The notes below the pieces were generated by a model, which made no database searches, was not told where the DNA came from, and saw only the letters and a program-made list of their open reading frames with translations. Of a DNA stretch of 64,000 nucleotides, positions 53,006 through 64,000 are shown in pieces (positions within the stretch are counted from its first letter, which is position 1; each line of letters opens with the position of its first letter). Source of the stretch: Galbula dea (lineage: Eukaryota > Chordata > Aves > Piciformes > Galbulidae); the NCBI GenBank assembly GCA_013399015.1, contig VWZX01010545.1, forward strand, positions 98,179 through 162,178. Reading direction: 5' to 3'. The translations under genes and the position numbers were made by a program.

Positions 53006-56000
53006 CTAAAATAAGCCAGATAATTCAACAGGAGGGAAGGAATCCAGATCTTGAAAGTCACCTCTGAGTGGAAGTGCCACTCTGTCAGCCTCCAAATCGT
53101 TCAAGCAGAGAGCAACTGATACACTGAGGAGTAGACCTCAGCTTCAGCAAGTGTCCTCTTAAAACAAGAGATGAAAATCCCTTGCAGGTGTGCAGCAACA
53201 CCTCCTCTTCAGCCTTAGAACCAAGCTGATTTTGTTAACAGCCCTGTTACTGGCTGGCATCCCATGTTACCTTCAGTCCTCTTGGGTCCTGAGCAAGTCC
53301 TGAGGGAAGGTTCAGTCTGAAAATGCAAACTGAGCTGGAGAGAGCTGCAGGTCACACAGCCACATGCAGGCAGTGGGAAAGGAAAATGTTCCTCCAAAGA
53401 AGCTCACTCAGGACACAAAGGAACTCAGAAGATTCTGAGGAAGCCAATTAATTAAGTATTTCTGGAGGTTTCCCAAGCTTATCAAGAAGAAAAACTAATT
53501 CAGGCTCATTTGAAGACAACCTCAGCTGAAGTTTGAAGATGTTATCATCATTTACTTCCTTAATGAGGCAATATTTGTCTGGAAAGAACACCAAGTTCCA
53601 GGCAGCCTGAATTTCTCTGCAAGTGGCTTTTGTATCAAGAGACAGAATGTCAGAGCTGAGGGAAACCTCTAGGCAGATCCTCCATGGACACTGTGGGCCA
53701 GGGTTGGAGCTGCAGACCTTGCCCCATGTCCTCAAGGCTGCTGATTTACTCCCTTGGGGATGTGGTTTCATGGGCTTGGCTCTCAGCTGCATGGCCCTGG
53801 TCTGACTCTGAGTCATGCCTGCTGAGCCCAACTGGTGTGAGAGCTGTTAGACTCATCCTGACTAATAACAACAGGGAAAAAAATCAGCCAGAAGGAGAAA
53901 TAAAATCAAAAACCTTCAACTCAGCTCTTCAGTTACTGGGGAGGGAAGCTCAGCTCCAGCAGAATGCTTCTTGCCAAACCATGTTCAAGACAGATCACTC
54001 CCAACAGCTCAGCACAGATGGATCATGATATCACACACTGCATGTTTCATGTGTGGATCCTGCAAGCATTTCACTTTGCTGGGCTACCTAGATCCCTTCA
54101 CATCATCTTTCCCAAACTCTTTTGTTTGGCTGGGGCTTGGGGTTAGGGGTTTTTTTGTGGGCTTTTTGGGGTCTTTTTAAAGCACTAGGTTTCCTTCTGA
54201 TCTTGGCTTTTGACTGGATTCAAACTGAATCCACTTGGCTGCAGTCTAAAAGACATCATTCAGGCAAAGATAATTGTGTGCACAGATCCAGGCCAAGGAT
54301 CCAGAACCATGCAGCCTTGTGGCACTAACTTCACAGTGTTGAGGGCTGATTGCCATGAAACTGGAAGTACTAGAGCAGACAACCCCAAATCCCACCCCCC
54401 TCACACTCCTTTCATAGGCTTTGGCTCAGACTGATCACACATTTAGTGTTGAACAAGACTCCCATTGCTTTGCCTTCCCCATGACAAGCACAGCAACTGA
54501 AGTGGCAGTGCTGCTTGAGGATGATTTGATATTGCCCTTGAATCTACAAGGCAGAGGCCAAGCTTTCCATCAGCTGTTGGAGTGGAACATGCTTCTGAAA
54601 CTCTGCAGGGATGAAATCAGAGCAGGATGTAACCTAACCACCAATGAATGTCCCTTCCAAAACAATGTGTCAGCCTGAGGCACTGCTGGTGTGTGGCTGA
54701 AGCTTCAGAACTGAAGGGACAAGGCTGCTGAGCTGCTCTGCCCTTGAACCTTCTCCTTTCAACCTTCCATCTGCTCAGGCCAGCAGCTGTCTGGGGCAGG
54801 CACTGTGTTTGCACAGGGACTCCTATCCTGCTGCTTGGGCTTTATTCTGGTCTGATTAGAAAAGCATCAGCTCTGCTAGAGTTAATCTGCTCAGGGACTG
54901 AGTCCAGGGAGAAAAATTCCCCTCCACATTATTTTCAGCTCTAAAAATGCAAATAAATCACACACTGAAAGTCTTGGCTGCAATAAAAAATATATATATA
55001 TACATTAGAACAACTCAACCTCTTCTACTGAGTGACTGAAGTAATAGCAGCCCCAGTGGGATGCTGTCATTTGGCATAATTCCCTCCTTCCCACTGCAGA
55101 GCATCAGTGCAGCCTGTTAGGAACCCAGCAGGGATGGCCACATCACCTCATGGACTGCTCCTCTGCTCACCTTCCAGATCCATTTACCAGTCCTCAGGGG
55201 CTGGGGTACCTGATTGCCCTTCAGATGGTATCTGAGCACATCCCACCTGCCAACCCTAGTGTCCTGGGGTTTTGGAGAGGGTTTGTAATTGCATTCTGCC
55301 AGCAGTGGTGATCTCTGGGCCAAAGAAATAATAAACTCAGAGATTCCAGCTTCTTTTTTACTGTTACAAATGTTCCTGCTCCTATGAAGCAGTTCTTGAT
55401 CCCAAATGGTTAAACTCCAGAGTTGGGAGCTGTAGTAAAGCACTGAAGGACAGCACTCAGAGCTTGCACAGCATCTGGGATTCCTCTGGCATCCTTTCCA
55501 GTTTTAAGATCTGTGGTTGTGTTCACTTCATACCTAGTGAGCAGGGCTGGAAATCAGCCCCACTACAGCTCTGGCTAGAAACTAGGTTTGTTGCTTTTTT
55601 TTTCCCTTGCTCACTCAGCTCTAGATTTAGTTCTCATTCCAAAGAAGAACTTAAGAGGGAGGCTGGGTACATAAACCCCCTCAAGACCTTGGGAGGAGGT
55701 GGTTGCTCAATTCCCACCTGTCTGCCATGTATGCTCAGGACACATCTGCAAACCAGGAGCACAGCTTCCCAACCACTTCAAAATGTCAATCTTCAGCTCC
55801 TGCTGCACCTTGGCTCTGCCAAAGCCAGCTCACAGGGGCAGAAGAGGCTAAATTAATGTTCCATCATTGTCAGGGAGGCATTGATCTGCCCAAAGCTTGG
55901 GAAGGGCTGATGGGGATAGTCCTGTGCCTTGGAACACAGAAGCCCCTTAGTAAAGGGTGTAATTGTAGCTGCAGCACACTGATTGGGGGAAAAAAATCCT

Positions 56001-58526
56001 CATTCCTAGTTCATAATTTCATGTAATGTTGTATCCATCAGTGTGGTAACTTCTTTGGCCACCATCAGCCCAAGGGCCTTTAATTGCTTTGCATTTGTAA
56101 GAGAAAGGTGCTTGAATGAATGGCATTTCCAACTATGAAACAGCAAAAAGGTTCCTGGTCACACAGCAATAAAAGCAAACACAAACACTTCTCAGCATGG
56201 CTCAAAGCTCCAGATGGGGCCAGAACCTTTATTCTGATTGCATCTATTAAACAAGTGCTGGAAAATCAGATAATCCATATTGACTCTAGGTCAAATTCAC
56301 CCAAAGCCTGAGAGCCCCCAGCACTCTTCTCTAAGTCCCAGTGTGAAGCCCTCCAGGGGAAAACTAAGGCTGTGGGTTGTTCAAGTTCTGCTCCACAGCA
56401 GAGGCTGCACACAGAACCAGCAGCTTCATTTGCAGGGCTCATGGGCTTGGCACTACACAGCTATTGGTGTTCACACAGGCATGGGTAGTCAGGAGGCAGA
56501 GAGAAAGCAGGTGCTGGTTGTTCTACACTTGCACAGCCAGCACTGACACAGCCTTGTCATGCTGCTAACTTGTATTCCCCTCTCATCCTCAACCCAAACC
56601 TCTCTCTTGCAGCAGCCAGATCCTAACCAGCCACAAGCTCCATGCAGAAGCAGTGACTTGTGCTGATGCCCTGGCACTTGTGCAAGCTTTTCTGAACCAA
56701 TTACTGCTCTAAATTTACATTTAAGTGCAGGAATCCAAGATTTTTGCTGAAGGACTTGAAGAGAGATTTCCTGTTTGATCTAAGCAGGCAGAAGCTACAT
56801 CAAGGTACCACCTTCTGCCCTCCTGCATTTCCATTACTGACATGTGATGTGCAATGCACTGCAGGGGAAAAAAAATGAATTAATATGGTAATGGAATTCT
56901 TTTTACAAACATTCAATGCTTTTGTTTTCCCCTTAAACTATCAGCAGGCAAAAAAATAAAAAAGCTGTTAGAAGGAAAGTATTAGCATAATTTGCTTGCT
57001 CATCTTTGGCTGCCATCTTTTTCATGTCATACTGGGATTTCCAGAAGTTGAAAACAATAAGAATAAAGTGAGTGCATTGCATGCAGGAAAACTTCAACCT
57101 ATTTTATCTTCTCACAGGCCAGAAAGGTTATGGTTTTGAGAAAGATATTTAATAGTTTTATTTTACTCTGTCCTTCTACAGAGCTTTCTTTTCCAATACA
57201 CTTCAAAACTCAGAATGATGTCCCAATTTCTTCTCTAAATGTCATTTTTACTGCATTCAAGCACTGGAAAGTGTTCAATTCAGGAAAGAAATAATAAAAG
57301 GAAGTACTTATAGTTATCTCCAGCAAGAAGATGAAGTCTGCAACCTCACCCTGAAAGACAGACCACACTGCCTACGGGAAGCTAATGGGACTCTGCAGGG
57401 GAACAAAGGTTCCTCTGGCTAAGTAACCCAAGCATGTCACCATTCAAGTGACAGAAAGGCACTGGCCAGCACTGCCCTTTGATTAACAAGCAGGCATCCC
57501 ATCTGCCTTGGATTTATTATTTATCCCACTAGCAGCATCAGTCTCTGGCAGCTTCAATCTGCCTCTGGTGTTCTGCATCTAGCAGCAGGAAAGGATCCCA
57601 GAAGCCTTCCCTAGATAATCAAACTGATGAAGCCATTCTTGTTTGAAATCACACTGAGGCTTTCCTGTGCTTAAGTTCATTGTGCCCAGATGCAGGCACA
57701 CCCAGCACCAGGATTGAAGGGCACTAGAAATTGCAGAGACCTCTTGCTGGAAGGACACCACTAACCACACCAGGTGAGGCATGTGGGTGGCAGGAGACAA
57801 CCCAGATATGTTGGACTGGACAATAATGGTTTGTGATTAGAAGAGAACTGCTACCTACACTGTGCTGAAGCTCTCCAGGAAAAAAAATGGGTTTTTTCCC
57901 CCCCACCTCTCATCTGCAGCAGTTATTTTCCTTTCCCAGACTCTGCTTGTCAGCTCTACTCAAAGCAGAAGCTCCCAGGCACAGTCTCTCCACTTTATTC
58001 CACTTTTGGATGTCCCATCAGGAAGGTATAAACACAAGTTCCCCTTGTAGAGTGAAGACAGAAATCTTTAAGGTATCCACACCTCACTTCAAAGCAAGTT
58101 GCTAAGGAACATGACTATTCCCAACTGTTTTAACAACATTCTGAGGGATAAATTTAGTCCCAAGGTACAATGTGGTAAATTAAGGTTAATTCCAGTGAAT
58201 TACACCAATGTATAATTGGGCTTCAAACTGGGAAGCTGGAGTTTAGTTTTACCCCAGGATACATCAGGCAGAACTCCACTGAGGCCAACATAATTAGAGG
58301 GCTGTAAAAATAGCACAAGGATGTAAGAGAGCCCCTGAAGTTGTGAGAAGCACAGGAAATTGGAGAATTCAGAACTCCTTCTATGGATCAGAGGGAAGGG
58401 AGGGATTTGAAATGTAGGCAGATGTAGGCTTGGCAGACAGGACAGAAACAAGAGGTGGTATTTTGGTCTAGATTTCCCAACTCAGGGCAAATTCATTTCT
58501 AGAAGTAGACAAAGCAATTCTGTGAA
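53006..58526. other. Downstream flank, no gene recognised
   Basis: No exon or recognised repeat. The stretch 56870-57130 is AT-rich and low in repeats, with TTAAT and AATTA words and an octamer-like ATTTGCTTGC; it reads like conserved noncoding DNA but cannot be proven so here. Confidence 0.5.
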
Positions 58527-58855
58527 TCCTAGAATGGTCAGAGTTGGAAGGGACCTGAAAGATCAGCTAGTTCCAACCCCCCTGCCTGCCAGGGACACCT
58601 CCCACTAGAGCAGGTTGCCCACAGCACCAGCCAGCCTGGCTTTCAAAGCTGCCAGGGATGGAGCTGCCACAGTCTCTCTGGGCAACCTGTTCCAGTGTCT
58701 CCTCACCCTAACAGTGAAGAACTTCCTCCTAACATCCAACCTAAATCTCCCCTCATCTAGTTTGCATCCATTCCCCCTTCTCCTATCACTCCCTGACCTC
58801 CTAAACAGTCCCTCCCCAGCTTTCTTTTGCAGCTGGTGGAGTGGCTCTCCTTAGC
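58527..58855 (-). mobile_element. CR1 LINE 3' fragment
   Basis: 'gaatcctagaatggtcagag', 'ttggaagggacctgaaagat', 'ccagggacacctcccactag', then reversed CR1 3'UTR; about 330 bp. Confidence 0.92.
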
Positions 58856-59541
58856 CAGCAATGAACAGAGCTCTGAAACCAGCCACCAGTTCTGTTGCTG
58901 GAAACTCTTATTATCAAATAACAGTTGTGTTTTATTTCCCCTCTCTGCATCATCATCAGCTTTCAGCTTCCTTCCCCTTCCATCTCTCTGCTGGGTTTCT
59001 GGATCCCAGTCAACACTGCATTAGCAAATATACATTATTGGCTTCTATATCTTCTCCACACACCAGGCACAGGAGGTTTGGCTGGTGCAGAGAGTGGCAT
59101 TTTGACAAGCCTCTCTGTAGGGGCATCTTAACAGTTCTTAGAATTGCCATTGGAGAACAATTTTCTCCTAGTACAAAGAGGGGGAGGAAAGAAAAACAAC
59201 TGCAGCACTGTTGGTCGTGGGCATAATCTGCAGGCTGATGTCAGATCTGCTCATGCTGACCTAGATGTCCCCATGGACTTTCTAATTCATGCTGCAGATA
59301 CTGCAGAGATATGGGTGTGGTTTTCTGTATGGAGGGAAAAAAAAACTCCTGGAGAATAAAGAGATTTAAAGATATAACCACACCACTGCCCAGGCAAAGA
59401 GCTCCTGGGGCTGCTGTGCCTCTGAAGAAATTCACTGCAATTAGACTTCTTCTTCTTGTGCAGCTTCAGTTTAAAAACATCATTCTGGAGGCTGCTTTTT
59501 CACTTCTTTTTTTCTTCTTCTTTATTTCCTTTGACTTCTTT

Positions 59542-59594
59542 GCATTGCTAATTAGAGTAACTCACAGGCTGACACCACCCTGCCTGTGTGTTCC
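59542..59594 (+). repeat. Diverged duplicate module, copy A
   Basis: 53 bp that align without gaps to 61368-61420 at 44 of 53 positions. Both carry tgctaattaga (a CTAATTAG palindrome, homeodomain-type) and gacaccac, ctgcct and tgtgttcc. Confidence 0.7.
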
Positions 59595-59849
59595 TATCTC
59601 CTCCAGTCCAAACTAAATTGGTAGCATTTAGCAAACAAGACACAGCAGAGCACACAAACATGGCATAGCAACCCCAGCCATCCACCTTCTGCTCCATGGA
59701 GAAGAAACAGAACCCAACCTTGCTGCAGCATCTTGGCTTTCAATGCATTATTCATTCTTTTGGTTGTTTTAAAGCAGCTATTGCTATGTGTGAGCACAGC
59801 CCCACAGTTGGCAGCTCTGCCTGGCAGGCATTAAGAGTTTCTCCACCAA

Positions 59850-60038
59850 AGGAGTAGTGAGGTGTTGAAATAAGCTGCCCAGAGAAGTGGTGGAGTCACC
59901 ATCCCTGGAGGGATTCAAGAAGCAGGTAGATGTAGCACTCCAGGAGATGGTTTAGAGGTTACAGATGCTTGGGACTATTGGTTGGACTTGATGTTCTTGA
60001 AGGTCTTTTCCAGGCCTGCTGATTCTTTGATTCTTTCT
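59850..60038 (+). mobile_element. CR1 LINE 3' fragment
   Basis: 'gcccagagaagtggtggagt', 'caccatccctggagggattc', 'ggttggacttgatgttcttg', ending 'gattctttgattcttt'. Confidence 0.9.
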
Positions 60039-62621
60039 GTGCTCTGAGGTATGGAAATGTCTGGAGCACTCAGTGCCTTGAGCACAAAGCATCCCTGTTT
60101 CTTCCCCCTAGGATGAACACTGCTCTCCCTGCCATCCCCACAGGGATTCTCAGTGGTACCAACTGCACAATTCCACTGCCACAGCCCAAAGCCCAGGCTG
60201 CCTAGGTCAAACCAAATGAAGTCCATTCCAGCTGCTAGTCAGTGGGCAGGGGGGGCAAAAACTGCCTATTCCTAGGAGTTTGCAGCATGATCTTGGGTTT
60301 CAGAAATGAAAGATCACAGCATAATGCTCCCAGTGAGGGGCTGAGTGCAGGCACAAGCACTGCCCTCATGAGATCTTGCAGAACCTGACTGAAGGCACAG
60401 CCACAAAGACACCAGGGAAGGAAACAACAAATCCTTAGCTAATCAGAAACCTCTGGTTTTTGCATGGAGTAATGATCCCATTTCCCAAAGCATCCTATGA
60501 AAGCAGAACACAGCTTCCAGGCTCCTTCACCAGCCCTCCAGAATGACAAAGTCAAAACCCTCAGACAAACTCACTCTTGCTTAAGCTTAACTACACACCA
60601 GAAACCCTGCCTAGGACTCAGTCCTCAGGTGCTGAGCCACACAGTGTTATCTAGAGCAATTAAAACTGATTTGTGGGCAACTTCTCCATTTTTCTTGTCC
60701 TGCCAACCTTATTTGCTAGCTTTAAAAGTCCCTCCTCCTCCAAGCTCACCTCCACTCTACACATGGAACATACCTGCATCCTTTCTGAGCCTTAAACAGG
60801 ACAAGCAGGGACTTGCCTGGCACCTTTGATTGAAGTTTTCCATACAATTGGATCTCCATTCCCCTGCTTTACTTCGTGGCCCTTTTCTGAACCCTCTCCA
60901 CTGGCTCTGTGGAGTGCAGTGAAAGCAGCACACCATGAATAGCAGTGACTGCAGGGCATGACCCAGAATTTGTCAGCACCAAGGCCCATCAGTTTCAAAA
61001 AGCACTGAACAAAGCTCTTTTAACTCTCTGGAAACATGACTGCCAGCCACCAAGACATCCCCACTAAAGACATGAGCAGATAAGCAGCTTGCACCTTCTT
61101 CTTTGGGCAAGAACAAGTTCCCATTCCCCATTCCCTGCCCTGGGCTTCCAGTGCATCTCCTGTTACACCTCCACTGGCACCATCCCTCATGGAACCAGCA
61201 CTGACCTGCACCAATGCAAAGCACAAACACAACCCTGCCCTCAGAACAGCAGCATCCAGCCCTGAGCTTGAGTTTTGTTTTCCTAGACAAACAGAACACT
61301 CTTCATCCACACTTGGGACTGATTTGAGCCCAGGAGAACTTAGTGGCAGGACTGTGTTAATAACTGTGCAGTGCTAATTAGAATAACTAATGGCTTGACA
61401 CCACACTGCCTTTGTGTTCCAATTAAAGCCTGCCATCACTTGGGGGTTTAGCACATGTCAATGCACTCTCTTTTCTTTTTTGGGAGACAAAATGCAAGCA
61501 AAGAGCCAGGTCTACACTAAGATAAGATGAGGAAAGAGCTAGAGAACATAGCATTAGCAAATCCCCACTATCAGCAAGTGAAAATGTTACTTTTAAGCAG
61601 CAGAATAACCTGATAAACTCAAGAACAGTTTATTGTGCTAGGGGCTTTTTATTCTTCCACTGCAGAAAAGAGATCCTGATGGAGGAGGTAGAGAAGAACA
61701 TGGTCAGAATAACCCAGGCTGCTTCTCCAGCCTCTTCCATTTCCACCCTGAGAGCAGGCACTTCAAATAGAGCTTAGTGATGATTGCAGTGAATGCAGCT
61801 GAAGGGATCACTCCCTGCCTCCAGGATTGAGCTGGGTTATTTATGATGTTTGGATATCCAGTGTGGTTTCATTCCTTTAGAGCTAAGTAACAGCAATTTA
61901 AGCCTACACCAGGTTAATTTGAATGTAGCTGATCACTGACCTGGTGTGTGGGAAAATCTGGGCAGCAGATGAAAAAGACTATGCTGGGTTTTGGGGGGTT
62001 TAAATCTCACTTTGCCAAGAGAAATTCTTGTTTCAAATTACAATGGGCTGCCCCAACCACCCCCATGGTCTACTCCAGTCTGCAAACTGCCATCACAAAC
62101 AGATGGGAAGGAACTTCTGTAAGCCACAGGAGAGAGGAGAGGGAAAAAAACCCCTAAAGATAAATAAAATAAACCCACTTATTGACAGTTTACACTTACA
62201 AACCAGAGCAAAGGAAAAAGAAAAGGCAGTAGTCAAGAAGACATCCTTGTTTGGCTGTGGAAGCAGAAGTTAGAGGTGTCTACATCATGAGAGGGTGGCC
62301 ACAGCTGGGGAGGAGTGCAGCGAATCCAGGCACAGGCAGGCTGGAATCTGCTCCTGCACAATGCAGGAGACTTCTGGATGTCACTGTCTTCACTAGAAGC
62401 AGAGAGCTCTGACCTGCAGCATTAACTTCAAGCAAAACAGCACAGCAATGTCTCCCACCTTTGTATTTTCCAGCTTAGACTGGTCCCTAAACTTCAGGTG
62501 TATAAAACAATTAAGGTTCCTGTTGGCAGATGTGTTGTCCTTTCTGTTGGCTAGTGCTGTAAACACTACCAAGCCTGAGACTGTAGCTCTTTTAGCCCAA
62601 GAACCACAGAACTAACTAACT
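60039..62621. other. Downstream flank, no gene recognised
   Basis: Unique sequence with the duplicated 53-bp module (copy B at 61368). No coding exon is seen here or in 63107-64000. Confidence 0.55.
61368..61420 (+). repeat. Diverged duplicate module, copy B
   Basis: Partner of 59542-59594, same orientation, 1.8 kb away. Not recognisable as CR1. Confidence 0.7.
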
Positions 62622-62782
62622 GACACTGGAACAGGTTACCCCAGCCCTGGAAGCTTTGAAGGCCAGGCTGGCTGGGGCTGTGGGCAACCTGATCTAGTGG
62701 GAGGTGTCCCTGGCATGCAGGGGGGTTGGAGCTAGCTGATCTTTCAGGTCCCTTCCAGCTCTGACCATTCTAGGATTCTATC
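62622..62782 (+). mobile_element. CR1 LINE 3' fragment
   Basis: 'ctggctggggctgtgggcaa', 'gtgggaggtgtccctggcat', 'ctgaccattctaggattcta'. Same subfamily as the 58527 copy but in the opposite orientation. Confidence 0.9.
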
Positions 62783-62984
62783 AAGACCTCAGGCAAGCTC
62801 CTCCACAGCATGGAGCAGCCAAGGACACAGTTTAGGATCAGTGCTGAGTCTCCAGGAGGTTCTACAATGATCTCAGGGAGGGAGTGAGAGTGAGAAGTGA
62901 TGTAATGAGGAAGAAGGTGACTTCCCCAAGTGCTGGAGTTGGGAATGGACACAAGATTCCCTTGTACCTGAAGTGACTGCATTG

Positions 62985-63106
62985 TGCAGATGGGGACATG
63001 GTTTAGTGGTGGACTTGGCTCTGTGGTAGGTTAAACAGTTGAACTTGGTGATCTTAAAGATCTTCTCCAGCCTGAAAAACCTGACCAATTCTATGATTCT
63101 CTCCTG
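62985..63106 (+). mobile_element. CR1 LINE short 3' fragment
   Basis: 'ggacatggtttagtggtgga', 'cttggtgatcttaaagatct' and 'ccaattctatgattct'; about 120 bp. Confidence 0.85.
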
Positions 63107-64000
63107 CCTTTATTTCACCTCCTTGTCCTCCCAAATTAACAGAAGACCATTGGACCTAGGGACTGACATGTTTCTTAACAAGTGCATCTTATAAAGAGCT
63201 ATTCTAAAGACACCCATCTGCCAGACTCCCTCCCCCAACCTTCCCACAAAGGACAAACCCAGGCTGAAGATCTTCTACCCAAACATTGTCTCTGCATCTT
63301 GGCAACTCTCATCTTCAGAGAGCATTACATCACCTGGCTGGATCCTTCAGCTGTCAGTATGGGAGCAAACATCTCCTAGATCAGAAAGCCTGCAATAGCT
63401 CTTCCCAGGGCCTCTGAAGATGCAGCCTGTTTCCTCAGCCTCCAATTTAATAGCCTTCTTGGCAGGATGACTCAGGGAGCTGTAGTTAGGTTTGTCTCAT
63501 CTCCCTGCATTTGCAATGAGATTCCCCTGATTTATTTTCTCTGCAGTAATTAAGGCAACCTTCTCCCTCACTACCACTATGCTGGGAAGATACAAAAATA
63601 ACCCCAGAAACAGCAGGAGGCTAGACAAAAGGATCAGCAAGAAAACTGCTCTGGGCAGAGAAAATTTCACCTTAATCTACATACAGGAACTGCTGCTGCT
63701 GAGGAACCTTCCTTGCTGTGCTGGGACAAGGATGCTGGCTAGAGACCAGTGCTGCCACTGGAACTAACCCCCCAGGCAGCTCTGCTTTTCTTTTGGGGTA
63801 GCAGCCCTCAAGGTCCTGGTAGACAAAGCTGTTGAGCTAGGCAATAGGTAAGACTGAGCCTTTCTTGCAACAATTGCAATATCAACAAGAAAACTTCCAA
63901 GGTGTCTTCTGAAGAGAGAGAACTCCTAGGTTGGCATTTCTGCAGCATTACAAGAGTGTTGTCCTTGCAGAGGAACGAGTCACTCCCTCCCTCTGAGGCA

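Noticed and set aside
52518..53009. 163-codon plus-strand proline/serine-rich frame
   Set aside because: Translation of the 23-bp minisatellite.

Overview
This is a vertebrate nuclear window, almost certainly from a bird. Genes are split by GT-AG introns, CpG is scarce except at one spot near 10.3 kb, and the interspersed repeats are nearly all 5'-truncated CR1 LINEs. Those carry the avian CR1 3' signature: a 'ttggacttgatgatct' block, then 'cttccaac', then 'attctgtg'. I count about 19 CR1 pieces on both strands. The species cannot be fixed from the sequence; the CR1 load would suit a CR1-rich lineage, but that is a guess.

One protein-coding gene is present and looks complete: ADAM28, plus strand, 24 coding exons from 10546 to 32670. 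The spliced CDS is 2,415 nt (804 residues plus stop), and all 23 introns are GT-AG with compatible phases. The product is a type I membrane metalloprotease. Its domains in order are signal peptide, prodomain with a cysteine-switch Cys168, reprolysin domain with HEMGHNLGMSHD (339-350), disintegrin, cysteine-rich, EGF-like, transmembrane helix (~664-685) and a 119-residue proline-rich tail. The assignment to ADAM28 rather than ADAM8 rests on near-identity of the EGF-like block and on many blocks in the prodomain and cysteine-rich region.

Layout. 1-10.27 kb is upstream flank with two CR1s, a perfect 44-bp-arm hairpin (5644-5735) and a possible minus-strand noncoding exon (3324-3423). About 10.27-10.5 kb is the probable promoter, with a small CpG cluster and ETS/PU.1, C/EBP and kappaB-like sites. 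10.5-32.7 kb is ADAM28; its introns hold several minisatellites (24, ~33, 26 and ~70 bp units), a tandemly duplicated CR1 fragment and several CR1s. About 32.7-33.9 kb is the likely 3'UTR. 33.9-64 kb is downstream flank with no recognisable gene: CR1s, a 23-bp minisatellite at 52.6-53.0 kb, AT-rich stretches that could be conserved noncoding DNA, and a diverged pair of homeodomain-type modules at 59.5 and 61.4 kb. No second ADAM gene (ADAMDEC1 or ADAM7, neighbours of ADAM28 in mammals) is visible in the 31 kb downstream.
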